Shown piece after piece: positions 7,396 through 13,877 of a DNA stretch of 44,947 nucleotides. Each line of letters begins with the position of its first letter. Position 1 is the stretch's first letter. The position numbers and the translations under genes were made by a program. The DNA comes from an uncultured Lachnospiraceae bacterium. GTDB taxonomy: Bacteria; Bacillota; Clostridia; Lachnospirales; Lachnospiraceae. The notes under the pieces are model-generated. The model did no database searches, had not been told where the DNA came from, and saw only the letters and a program-made list of their open reading frames with translations. The DNA lies in NCBI GenBank assembly GCA_902779395.1, contig CACZBK010000036.1, positions 1-44,947 on the forward strand, given 5' to 3'.

Positions 7396-8173
7396 GGATA
7401 TCGATAAAGGGAAGTTATTTGACTGGGGAAGGACGTCTGCGGATTACGCAAAATACAGAGATATCTATCCAAGAGAGTTCTATGACTGTATACTGGAACT
7501 GGGGCTTTGCAGGGATGGACAGAGAGTCCTGGATCTGGGCACGGGAACGGGTGTGCTTCCCAGGAATATGTACAGCTTCGGAGCAAAATGGACGGGGACG
7601 GATCTGTCGGAGAATCAGATCCGGCAGGCGAAGCTCCTTGCAAAGGAAGCCGGAATGGACATTGACTTTTTTGTGGCCGGTGCCGAGGAGGTGGATTTCC
7701 CGGACAGTACCTTTGATGTGCTCACGGCCTGCCAGTGCATCTGGTATTTTGACCATTCCGTGACCGCTCCCCGTTTTGCTAAAATGCTTAAACCCGGTGG
7801 CAGATTCCTGATCCTGTATATGGGGTGGCTTCCCTACGAGGATGCTGTGGCCGGCAAAAGTGAGGAGATCATATTAAAGCATAATCCGGACTGGACTTCC
7901 GGCGGAGATACGGTGCATCCTGTCTGGGTGCCCGAACAGTATTCGGATCATTTTGTACTGAAGACCCGGAGGGAGTTTCGGGTGGATATTCCCTTTACCA
8001 GGGAGGGATGGCACGGAAGGATGCGCGCCTGCAGGGGAGTGGGAGCGTCCATGTCCGGGGAGGCGCTTGCGGCATGGGATAAGGAACATATGGAAATGCT
8101 GGAAAAGTCGGCGCCGGAAAGCTTTCCGGTAAAGCATTACATCTCCCTCGCCGAGCTGGCTGTGAATAAGTGA
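7385..8173 (+). CDS. Class I SAM-dependent methyltransferase
   Basis: The protein of about 262 residues has motif I VLDLGTGTGVLPRNM (residues 48-62), an acidic second strand end (WTGTDLSENQIRQA), VDFPDSTFDVLTACQCIWYF as motif II, and LKPGGRFLILYMG as the post-motif strand: a Methyltransf_11/25-type Rossmann fold. Similar proteins methylate small molecules. ATG 7385 overlaps the end of the DUF998 gene and has AGGATGAGGGA before it. A longer in-frame start at 7316 would add residues encoded inside the membrane-protein gene and is unlikely. It is the third gene of the TetR-controlled operon, and GC looks higher than in the flanks. Confidence 0.88.
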   Translation: MVIEDIDKGKLFDWGRTSADYAKYRDIYPREFYDCILELGLCRDGQRVLDLGTGTGVLPRNMYSFGAKWTGTDLSENQIRQAKLLAKEAGMDIDFFVAGAEEVDFPDSTFDVLTACQCIWYFDHSVTAPRFAKMLKPGGRFLILYMGWLPYEDAVAGKSEEIILKHNPDWTSGGDTVHPVWVPEQYSDHFVLKTRREFRVDIPFTREGWHGRMRACRGVGASMSGEALAAWDKEHMEMLEKSAPESFPVKHYISLAELAVNK

Positions 8174-8278
8174 GGGCAGGGGGAATGGGAAAGCGGAGAG
8201 CCCGGAGGGAAGCAGCGGGGGTTACACCTGCTGTGATCCATGGCGGTTGACGTGAAGGCGAAAAAGGAGGAACGGAGG

Positions 8279-8968
8279 GTGAAGAAAGAGGAGCTGCGGA
8301 GGAGATTGATGGATCTTCGAGATCTGAAGTATCGGGATATGCAGAGAAAGATCATCCCGAACATAGATCCGGAGTCGATCATCGGCGTGCGGACGCCGGA
8401 GCTTAGGACGATGGCAAAAGAAATGGTGAAGGCCGGGGATCACAAGGCTTTTCTGGGGAAACTTCCTCATAAGTATTTTGAAGAAAACCAGCTGCAGGCT
8501 TTTATCATCTCCGCGATCAAAGATCCGGAGGAATGCATGGAGGAGCTGGAGAAGTTCCTGCCCTATGTGGACAACTGGGCTACCTGCGATCAGATGTCTC
8601 CGAAGGTCTTTAAGAAGCACAGGGATGCGCTTTTGCAACACATAAAGCTATGGATCGCTTCCGGAAAGACGTATACCGTGCGCTTTGGTGTGGGGATGCT
8701 GATGGAGCATTTTCTGGATGAGGATTATGACCCGCGGTATCCGGAGATGGTCGCAAAGCTCAGAAGCGAAGAGTATTACGTCAATATGATGATCGCCTGG
8801 TATTTTGCAACGGCTCTTGCAAAGCAGTATGAAAGCGTTCTTCCCTATATCGAACAGAAAAGGCTTGATGACTGGACCCATAACAAGGCCATTCAGAAAA
8901 GCGTGGAGAGCCTCAGGCTCACGGAAGAACAAAAACGGTATCTGCGGTCTTTGAAAGCCGCCCGTTAA
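8279..8968 (+). CDS. DNA alkylation repair protein, AlkD-like HEAT-repeat glycosylase
   Basis: The product (about 229 residues from GTG 8279) matches the AlkD/AlkC family: KYRDMQRKIIPNIDPESIIG, VRTPELR, and then YVDNWATCDQMSP, which holds the Trp and catalytic Asp equivalents of AlkD Trp109/Asp113. VRFGVGMLMEHFLDE and YYVNMMIAWYFATALAKQYE follow. It would excise positively charged alkylpurines such as 3- and 7-methyl bases from DNA using tandem HEAT-like helices. GTG 8279 has a strong site, AAGGAGG (8264-8270), with 8-base spacing and places the family start correctly; ATG 8240 is possible but lacks such a site. The 105-base gap suggests loose coupling to the methyltransferase gene. Confidence 0.88.
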   Translation: MKKEELRRRLMDLRDLKYRDMQRKIIPNIDPESIIGVRTPELRTMAKEMVKAGDHKAFLGKLPHKYFEENQLQAFIISAIKDPEECMEELEKFLPYVDNWATCDQMSPKVFKKHRDALLQHIKLWIASGKTYTVRFGVGMLMEHFLDEDYDPRYPEMVAKLRSEEYYVNMMIAWYFATALAKQYESVLPYIEQKRLDDWTHNKAIQKSVESLRLTEEQKRYLRSLKAAR

Positions 8969-8976
8969 GCTTTTTC

Positions 8977-9004
8977 TTGACGAAATGGCCGTGCCTTATA
9001 TAAT
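8977..9004 (+). promoter_or_regulatory. Predicted promoter
   Basis: TTGACG (8977-8982) and TATAAT (8999-9004) are separated by 16 bases. Transcription would begin near 9011 and meet the hairpin terminator at 9037-9070 after about 60 bases, so this is either a small RNA promoter or the old promoter and attenuator of the decayed methyltransferase gene that follows. Confidence 0.5.
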
Positions 9005-9036
9005 CAAAGTGTAAATTTCTTTTTTTTCTTTTTTAT

Positions 9037-9070
9037 TCCGGAGTACGTGAAAGCTGCTCCGGATTTTTTT
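9037..9070 (+). terminator. Rho-independent terminator
   Basis: A perfect 7-base stem TCCGGAG/CTCCGGA (9037-9043 and 9057-9063) with a 13-base loop is followed by seven Ts. It ends transcription from the AlkD gene and from the promoter at 8977-9004. Confidence 0.8.
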
Positions 9071-9104
9071 CCCGGACGATTCCCGATCGCTGCGGATCCG
9101 GAGA

Positions 9105-9284
9105 CAGCGGATCTTTAAAGCGGATGAATATGTTCAGTTTTCCGGGACACACTGCGACCATATAGTGATCCCCGATCCCTTAAGGAGCGAGTTTTTCGAA
9201 AAACATGGGAGCGCAGTGCGGGAGGCCGGAGACCGCGTCGTGTTCAACGATACCTATGTTCTGTACCTTACGAAGAAAGAATAA
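9105..9284 (+). pseudogene. 3' fragment of a methyltransferase gene, paralogous to the end of the gene at 12437-13861
   Basis: The frame from 9105 to the stop at 9282-9284 reads QRIFKADEYVQFSGTHCDHI, then VIPDPL..., and ends AGDRVVFNDTYVLYLTKKE. This matches the last 60 or so residues of the intact S51-methyltransferase fusion (QRIFNADEYVQFSGTHCDHI ... AGDRIVFNDTYVLYLAKKA) with scattered changes. No start or upstream methyltransferase core is present. It is a relic of a second copy of that methyltransferase. Confidence 0.85.
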
Positions 9285-9369
9285 GGCCTGACGGGAGGGG
9301 ACTCTACTTTCCGTAGGTGGTCTTTACGGGCGGAGCGGGCTACAATCTGTGCATGGAGGTGATGACAAT

Positions 9370-10047
9370 ATGAACCAATATGTTACTGGCGCAGTCATCA
9401 GACAACTGCGGGAAAAAAACGGGATGACACAGCTTCAGCTGGCGGAAAAGCTGGGAGTGAGCGACAAGAGCGTTTCAAAATGGGAGACCGCCAGGGGCTT
9501 CCCGGACATCACGCTTTTAGAGCCCATCGCGGAGGCTTTCCGGGTCTCAGTCACGGAACTGATCTCCGGCAACACCGTTCACAATGCCAATGTATCCGCC
9601 AATATGCTGCGCTCGAAATTCTACGTCTGCCCGGTCTGCGGGAATGTGATACACAGCATGGGAGAGGCTGCCATTCATTGCCACGGCATACAGCTGGTGC
9701 CCCTGGAGGCGGAAGAGACGGATGAGCGGCACATGATCTTTATCGAGCGCATTGAGGACGAGTATTATGTGCGGATCGATCACAGCATGACAAAGGAGCA
9801 TTATATTTCGTTTGTGGCGGCAGCTTCATCTGGTGATATGCAGATGGTGAAGCTATATCCGGAGGGCAGCGCCGAAGCACGGTTTAAGATCAGGGGAGTA
9901 AGATGGATCTTCTTCTACTGTAACCGTGATGGCCTGTTCACGATCGATCCGGTAAAGGGCGTTGATGATAAGGAAAGCGGATATGATGATTCGCAGGAAA
10001 GAAGAGAGCTGGAGAAGGTGGCAGATATGCTGTTTGGAAAGGTATAG
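9370..10047 (+). CDS. XRE-type HTH regulator fused to a superoxide-reductase-like domain
   Basis: The protein has 225 residues. Residues 8-64 are an HTH_3 domain (IRQLREKNGMTQLQLAEKLG, VSDKSVSKWETARGFPDI). From residue 84 the sequence follows desulfoferrodoxin/superoxide reductase: CPVCG (Cys 87, 90), ERHMIFIE (His 121), RIDHSMTKEHYISF (His 138, 144) and a final YCNRDGLF (Cys 184). In superoxide reductase the iron is held by four His and one Cys; the last His of CNxHGLW is Asp 187 here. The role is probably a redox- or metal-sensing repressor rather than a reductase. ATG 9370 has GGAGGTGAT (9355-9363) before it; the ATG at 9349 is not needed. Confidence 0.85.
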   Translation: MNQYVTGAVIRQLREKNGMTQLQLAEKLGVSDKSVSKWETARGFPDITLLEPIAEAFRVSVTELISGNTVHNANVSANMLRSKFYVCPVCGNVIHSMGEAAIHCHGIQLVPLEAEETDERHMIFIERIEDEYYVRIDHSMTKEHYISFVAAASSGDMQMVKLYPEGSAEARFKIRGVRWIFFYCNRDGLFTIDPVKGVDDKESGYDDSQERRELEKVADMLFGKV

Positions 10048-10144
10048 TCAGCTCCGGAAGTGAAGTCGTGCGAAAGGGTTGGGGCAATTATCGATAACAA
10101 TCCTGATGCACGGGGAAGGGTTTTGGGGAGAATATGAGAAAAGA

Positions 10145-10179
10145 ACGGAGAGACTGAAGTATTGCCTCTTCGTTTTTTA
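10145..10179 (+). terminator. Rho-independent terminator
   Basis: AACGGAGAG (10145-10153) pairs with CTCTTCGTT (10167-10175), with one G-T pair, and is followed by a T run to 10179. It ends the XRE transcript. Confidence 0.6.
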
Positions 10180-10208
10180 TTGGCGGAAAAAAGTTTAATT
10201 AATATAAT

Positions 10209-10247
10209 AAACATGACATATAGCTGACATGTTTAATCTGTTATGAT
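10209..10247 (+). promoter_or_regulatory. Possible promoter/operator before the VOC gene
   Basis: An inverted repeat AAACATG (10209-10215) / CATGTTT (10228-10234) lies just upstream of a TATGAT box (10242-10247). No good -35 box is visible at the right distance, so the promoter may need an activator. The remaining 100 bases before the VOC gene hold only a 16-codon ORF starting MKIDRLI at 10283. Confidence 0.35.
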
Positions 10248-10351
10248 ACATATAACGCGTGTGAGGGAGGCTTTGCCCGGGAATGAAGATCGACAGGCTG
10301 ATCGCGTCGGAAATAAAAAAAGAGATATGAATGAGAAGGAGGTTTGATGTT

Positions 10352-10768
10352 ATGAGGCTGGATGGTTTTGGATTATTGGTTGAGGATATGGGAAAGATGA
10401 TCCGCTTCTACAGGGATGTGCTAGGATTTGAAATCAGGGAAGCGGAGGATGCGTCTAATGTTTATCTTGTGAAAGATGGAACGCTGTTTCTGCTGTATGG
10501 CAGAAAAGATTTTGAGAAGATGACAAGCCGCCGGTATGAGTATGTTAAGGGGCTTAACGGTCATTCGGAGATCGCTCTTTATGTCGATACCTTTGATGAA
10601 GTGGATGCTGCTTTCAGAAATGCGGTAGACAATGGTGCCACAGCGGTATTAGAGCCTGAACTGGAACCTTGGGGACAGAGAACCTGTTACATCGCTGATC
10701 CGGAAGGAAACCTGATCGAGATCGGTTCATGGAATAAGCCGTTTGAAGAGAAGGATGCGTGGAGGTAA
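10352..10768 (+). CDS. VOC (glyoxalase/bleomycin-resistance fold) protein
   Basis: The protein of about 138 residues has the paired beta-alpha-beta-beta-beta modules of the vicinal oxygen chelate fold: GFGLLVEDMGKMIRFYRDVL then GFEIRE in the first half, SEIALYVDTFDEVDAAFRNA then VDNGATAVLEPELEPWGQRT and CYIADPEGNLIEIGSW in the second. The C-terminal glutamate of NLIEIG is the usual metal ligand; other ligands are not clear-cut. Such proteins include thiol transferases, dioxygenases and drug-binding proteins. ATG 10352 has AAGGAGG 9 bases upstream; ATG 10331 precedes that site and is rejected. The GyrI-like gene begins 6 bases after the stop. Confidence 0.85.
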   Translation: MRLDGFGLLVEDMGKMIRFYRDVLGFEIREAEDASNVYLVKDGTLFLLYGRKDFEKMTSRRYEYVKGLNGHSEIALYVDTFDEVDAAFRNAVDNGATAVLEPELEPWGQRTCYIADPEGNLIEIGSWNKPFEEKDAWR

Positions 10769-10774
10769 GCTGCG

Positions 10775-11404
10775 GTGGTATTTGATTTTAAGAAAGAATA
10801 TAAAGAGTTTTATATGCCGAAGGGAACGCCTTCTATCGTGATCGTTCCGAAGATGAATTATATAGCAGTGCGTGGAACGGGAGATCCGAACAGGGAGGAT
10901 GGAGAATATAAGCAGGCTATCGGATTGCTGTACGGAATTGCCTTTACGATCAAGATGAGCAAGAAGGGTGATCACCGGATTGAAGGATATTTTGATTATG
11001 TTGTTCCGCCTCTTGAGGGATTCTGGTGGCAAGATGGAATTGATGGGATCGACTATGCACGCAAGGAAGATTTCCACTGGATCTCGGTGATCCGTCTTCC
11101 GGATTTCGTGACAGAGGATGATTTTAGGTGGGCTGTGAATGAAGCAACGAAAAAGAAAAAGCAGGATTTCTCCAGTGTTGAGTTCCTGACAGTGGAAGAA
11201 GGCTTATGCGTTCAGTGTATGCATATCGGTTCTTATGATGATGAGCCGGCTACGGTTGCCAGGATGCATGAGTTCATCAAACAGCAGGGCTATGAGCTTG
11301 ATATTACGGACAAACGCCTGCATCATGAGATTTATCTGAGTGATGCCAGGAAGGTGGCTCCGGAGAAACTAAAAACTGTGATCCGGCACCCGGTTAAGAT
11401 ATGA
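10775..11404 (+). CDS. GyrI-like small-molecule-binding protein
   Basis: The 209-residue protein (FDFKKEYKEFYMPKGTPSIV, IVPKMNYIAVRGTGDPN, KMSKKGDHRIEGYFDYVVPP, LEGFWWQDG, ATKKKKQDFSSVEFLTVEEG) matches stand-alone GyrI-like/SHS2-fold proteins, relatives of the effector domain of AraC- and MerR-type multidrug regulators. These bind or hydrolyse small cyclic or toxic compounds. The start is GTG 10775: GGAGG at 10761-10765 gives 9-base spacing and no ATG fits. The stop codon is supplied by the first bases of a palindromic repeat at 11402; a duplicate of the last eight codons lies just past that repeat, suggesting that the original end was a few residues longer. Confidence 0.85.
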   Translation: MVFDFKKEYKEFYMPKGTPSIVIVPKMNYIAVRGTGDPNREDGEYKQAIGLLYGIAFTIKMSKKGDHRIEGYFDYVVPPLEGFWWQDGIDGIDYARKEDFHWISVIRLPDFVTEDDFRWAVNEATKKKKQDFSSVEFLTVEEGLCVQCMHIGSYDDEPATVARMHEFIKQQGYELDITDKRLHHEIYLSDARKVAPEKLKTVIRHPVKI

Positions 11405-11469
11405 GGACAGGGGGACGGTTCCAGCGTCCTCCAAAAATGAGGACAAAAGGACCGTCCCCCTGTCCTCCT
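11402..11469. repeat. Dispersed palindromic hairpin repeat, copy 2, with flanking direct duplication
   Basis: This is the same element as at 5653-5718, with a few base changes; the outer stem of 17 or more pairs is kept. It is flanked by 24-base direct repeats at 11378-11401 and 11470-11493 that match at 21 of 24 positions. The left copy encodes the end of the GyrI-like protein and the right copy encodes the same peptide again (VTRHSVKI), leading into the ribosome binding site of the next gene. Confidence 0.85.
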
Positions 11470-11509
11470 GTGACCCGGCATTCGGTTAAGATAAAGGAGG
11501 ATTGAGCAT

Positions 11510-12259
11510 ATGGAATACATCAGAGTCACAAAGGAAAATCTGGAAAAGGAACACATCTGCTGTGCAATTTCCAATAATAAGGATGTACAGGTATCGTCAA
11601 AGAAGGCATGGCTGGCGGACAGGTTTGATGAAGGGCTTGTTTTCTTAAAGAGTGTAGAGCGTGGCAAGTGCTTTATCGAGTATATCCCGGCGGAAAACGC
11701 CTGGATCCCTATAGAAGCAGAGGGGTATATGTACATTGACTGCCTGTGGGTGTCCGGGGCTTTAAAAGGGCATGGGTATTCTTCGGATCTGTTAAATACC
11801 TGTATAGAGGACAGTAAAGAAAAAGGACGAAAGGGATTATGCATTTTGTGTGCAGCAAAGAAAAAGCCGTTTCTGGCTGATCCGAAGTTTCTGAAGTACA
11901 AAGGTTTTGCTGTTGCGGATGAGTCTGATAACGGCATTCAGCTTTGGTATATAGCATTTGATAAGAAAGCAGCTGTGCCGCGATTCAAGGACTGCGCTAA
12001 GCATCCGCATATCAAAGAAAAAGGTTATGTTTTGTATTATACGAGTCAATGCCCGTTTAACGCAAAGTATGTTCCGGTCCTGGAGCAGACGGCTGAAGAG
12101 AATGGTATCCCGTTCCGGGCGATCCATATAGACAGCAGGGAAAAGGCTCAGAATGCGCCGACACCGATCACGAATTATGCACTGTTCCATGATGGTGAGT
12201 ATGTTACAAATGAGCAGATGAATGATAAGAAGTTTTTGAAGCTGGTCGGGAGCATTTGA
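11510..12259 (+). CDS. GNAT acetyltransferase with YoaP-like C-terminal domain
   Basis: The 249-residue protein has an N-terminal GNAT-like domain (residues 1-150; YIDCLWVSGALKGHGYSSDL then LNTCIEDSKEKGRKGL is the core strand and acetyl-CoA loop). Its C-terminus is YoaP/thioredoxin-like (YVLYYTSQCPFNAKYVPVLE, Cys 181, then GIPFRAIHIDSREKAQNAPT and TNYALFHDGEYVTNEQMN). The order matches Bacillus YoaP-type proteins. The thioredoxin-like part keeps one cysteine of the CxxC position (CPFN). The substrate is unknown. AAAGGAGG ends 11 bases upstream of ATG 11510, beside the right-hand duplication of the palindromic repeat. Confidence 0.82.
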   Translation: MEYIRVTKENLEKEHICCAISNNKDVQVSSKKAWLADRFDEGLVFLKSVERGKCFIEYIPAENAWIPIEAEGYMYIDCLWVSGALKGHGYSSDLLNTCIEDSKEKGRKGLCILCAAKKKPFLADPKFLKYKGFAVADESDNGIQLWYIAFDKKAAVPRFKDCAKHPHIKEKGYVLYYTSQCPFNAKYVPVLEQTAEENGIPFRAIHIDSREKAQNAPTPITNYALFHDGEYVTNEQMNDKKFLKLVGSI

Positions 12260-12296
12260 AAAGTATATAATTTAACAGATGGAGGGACATTCTGTT

Positions 12297-12422
12297 ATGG
12301 ATAAGGATTGGTCGGAAAAGAATAAAGAAATACAGAGGCTTTTGTCAAAAGAATCCACATTTGGTGAGGCTGTCAACTATAAAGAAGGATTGAAGATACT
12401 TGAGGAACACTGGTCAAAATAA
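12297..12422 (+). CDS. 41-residue hypothetical protein, possibly a DinB-family N-terminal remnant
   Basis: ATG 12297 follows GGAGGG (12281-12286) by 10 bases. The product is MDKDWSEKNKEIQRLLSKES, then TFGEAVNYKEGLKILEEHWSK. The first 30 residues resemble the start of some DinB/YfiT-like proteins (NKxIQxLLxKxATFxEAI), which then continue for another 120 residues; here the frame stops. The gene end is 14 bases before the next start, so it is in the same transcript. It may be a truncated gene or a genuine small protein; the clear ribosome binding site favours translation. Confidence 0.45.
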   Translation: MDKDWSEKNKEIQRLLSKESTFGEAVNYKEGLKILEEHWSK

Positions 12423-12436
12423 GGGGGAGTAAACAG

Positions 12437-13861
12437 ATGAGAAAAGAGCTATTGGCTGTATTCAGCGGGTTTCCGGATCATCATTTTTCTGAAGAGATCA
12501 CAAAACGACTCAGGGAAGAACTTACTGTGCGTAAGAGTATAGTTTTCATCACTGCCTGCCCGTCGGAATATGCACAAAATGACAGCGACTCAGATGGTAT
12601 GCATGAAATGTTCGCGGAGCAGGGATTGGCGTTTGAAAAGCATTGCGTGATCGATGAGCGCACTGAAGCTTCCGCGGCAAAGGAGCTTGTTGAAAATGCG
12701 GACTGCATCTTTTTGATGGGCGGCGGAGTCTGTGAGGAACAGCTTGCGCTGATCAGAAATAAGGATTGCTATGAAGCACTGCTTGACTGCCACGCAGCAA
12801 TCTTTGGCGTGAGCGCGGGTTCTATGAACATGGCGCGGAACACAGTGGATTTCTTTGAGTCAATGGAGCCTTTTCCGGGACTTTGTTTCACCAATATTAC
12901 CGTGAGCTGTCATCATGATCCGGCTGATACATGGCGGTACGAACAGACCTTAAAAATGTCTGAGAGCCGCACGGTATACGCCATGGAGGACATGAGCGCT
13001 TTCTTTATCAAGGGCGGAAAGATAGATGTCGTCGGAACGATCTACCATGCAGAAAACAGAGAGTTACGTCTGATCACGGAAGAGGACATTCATGAACTGG
13101 AACAGGATGAGTTTCGCAGGGTTTTCGATACGATCCCTGACCAGTTCGATAAATTCCGCCCCAGATACAGTGAAGAACTCTTTGCATTTTTAAATGAACG
13201 TGCACAGATCGCACCGGGAAAGAGTGTACTGGAGATAGGGCCTGGAACCGGACAGGCGACGGAGCCGGTTCTCAGGACCGGCTGCGATTATCACGCGATC
13301 GAACTTGGAGAGCATCTGTACCGCAAAATGAAAGAGAAATACGGAAAGCTGCCCAATTTTGATATAGTGAATGATGATTTTATTACACATGATTTCGGGG
13401 ATATGAAATTTGACATGATCTATTCTGCAGCCACGATCCAGTGGATACCACAGGATATCGCATTTGCAAAGTGTTTTGAGCTCCTGAAAGAGGGCGGAAT
13501 ACTGGCGATGATGCTGACAATATCTGAATACAGGTCGGATAACGAGGCACTGTATGAGAAGATACAGGCGCTCTACGATAAGTATTATAAACCGGAGATC
13601 CCGTACACACATGGGAAATTTAACTATACCGCTGCTCCGGAGTATGGTTACCTGGAAGTAGAGAAGTATGAGTTCAAAGGACAGCGGATCTTTAACGCGG
13701 ATGAATATGTTCAGTTTTCCGGTACACACTGTGATCATATCGTGATCCCCGAACCTATTCAAAACGAGTTCTTCAAGGGGTTAAAAAAAGCGGTGCTGGA
13801 TGCGGGAGACAGGATCGTGTTTAACGATACGTATGTTTTGTATCTTGCGAAGAAAGCGTAA
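12437..13861 (+). CDS. Fusion of S51-type peptidase (dipeptidase E-like) and SAM methyltransferase
   Basis: The protein has 474 residues. Residues 1-215 form a class I glutamine-amidotransferase-like S51 peptidase: CIFLMGGGVCEEQL near 90-103, the nucleophile elbow IFGVSAGSMNMA with Ser 126, a histidine pair near 159-160, and GGKIDVVGTIYHAENRE. Residues 225-474 form a class I methyltransferase: DTIPDQFDKFRPRYSEELFA, motif I VLEIGPGTGQATEPVL (264-279), and DMIYSAATIQWI. Peptidases of this type cut Asp-X dipeptides or cyanophycin-like products; the methyltransferase substrate is unknown. The joint is clean and both halves look complete. A degraded copy of the methyltransferase end lies at 9105-9284. 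It is followed by an MFS gene 16 bases on. Confidence 0.85.
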   Translation: MRKELLAVFSGFPDHHFSEEITKRLREELTVRKSIVFITACPSEYAQNDSDSDGMHEMFAEQGLAFEKHCVIDERTEASAAKELVENADCIFLMGGGVCEEQLALIRNKDCYEALLDCHAAIFGVSAGSMNMARNTVDFFESMEPFPGLCFTNITVSCHHDPADTWRYEQTLKMSESRTVYAMEDMSAFFIKGGKIDVVGTIYHAENRELRLITEEDIHELEQDEFRRVFDTIPDQFDKFRPRYSEELFAFLNERAQIAPGKSVLEIGPGTGQATEPVLRTGCDYHAIELGEHLYRKMKEKYGKLPNFDIVNDDFITHDFGDMKFDMIYSAATIQWIPQDIAFAKCFELLKEGGILAMMLTISEYRSDNEALYEKIQALYDKYYKPEIPYTHGKFNYTAAPEYGYLEVEKYEFKGQRIFNADEYVQFSGTHCDHIVIPEPIQNEFFKGLKKAVLDAGDRIVFNDTYVLYLAKKA

Positions 13862-13877
13862 TAAAAGGAACAGAGAG

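Noticed and set aside
8222-8641. Minus-strand open frame opposite AlkD
   Set aside because: Shadow frame; the AlkD reading has conserved catalytic residues.
10283-10330. Tiny ORF beginning MKIDRLI, like the first residues of WYL/YafY-type regulators
   Set aside because: Only about seven residues resemble the family and it ends after 15 codons; too short to support a relic.
13190-13762. Minus-strand open frame of 190 codons inside the S51-methyltransferase gene
   Set aside because: Antisense shadow of the methyltransferase domain, with no ribosome site or recognisable family.
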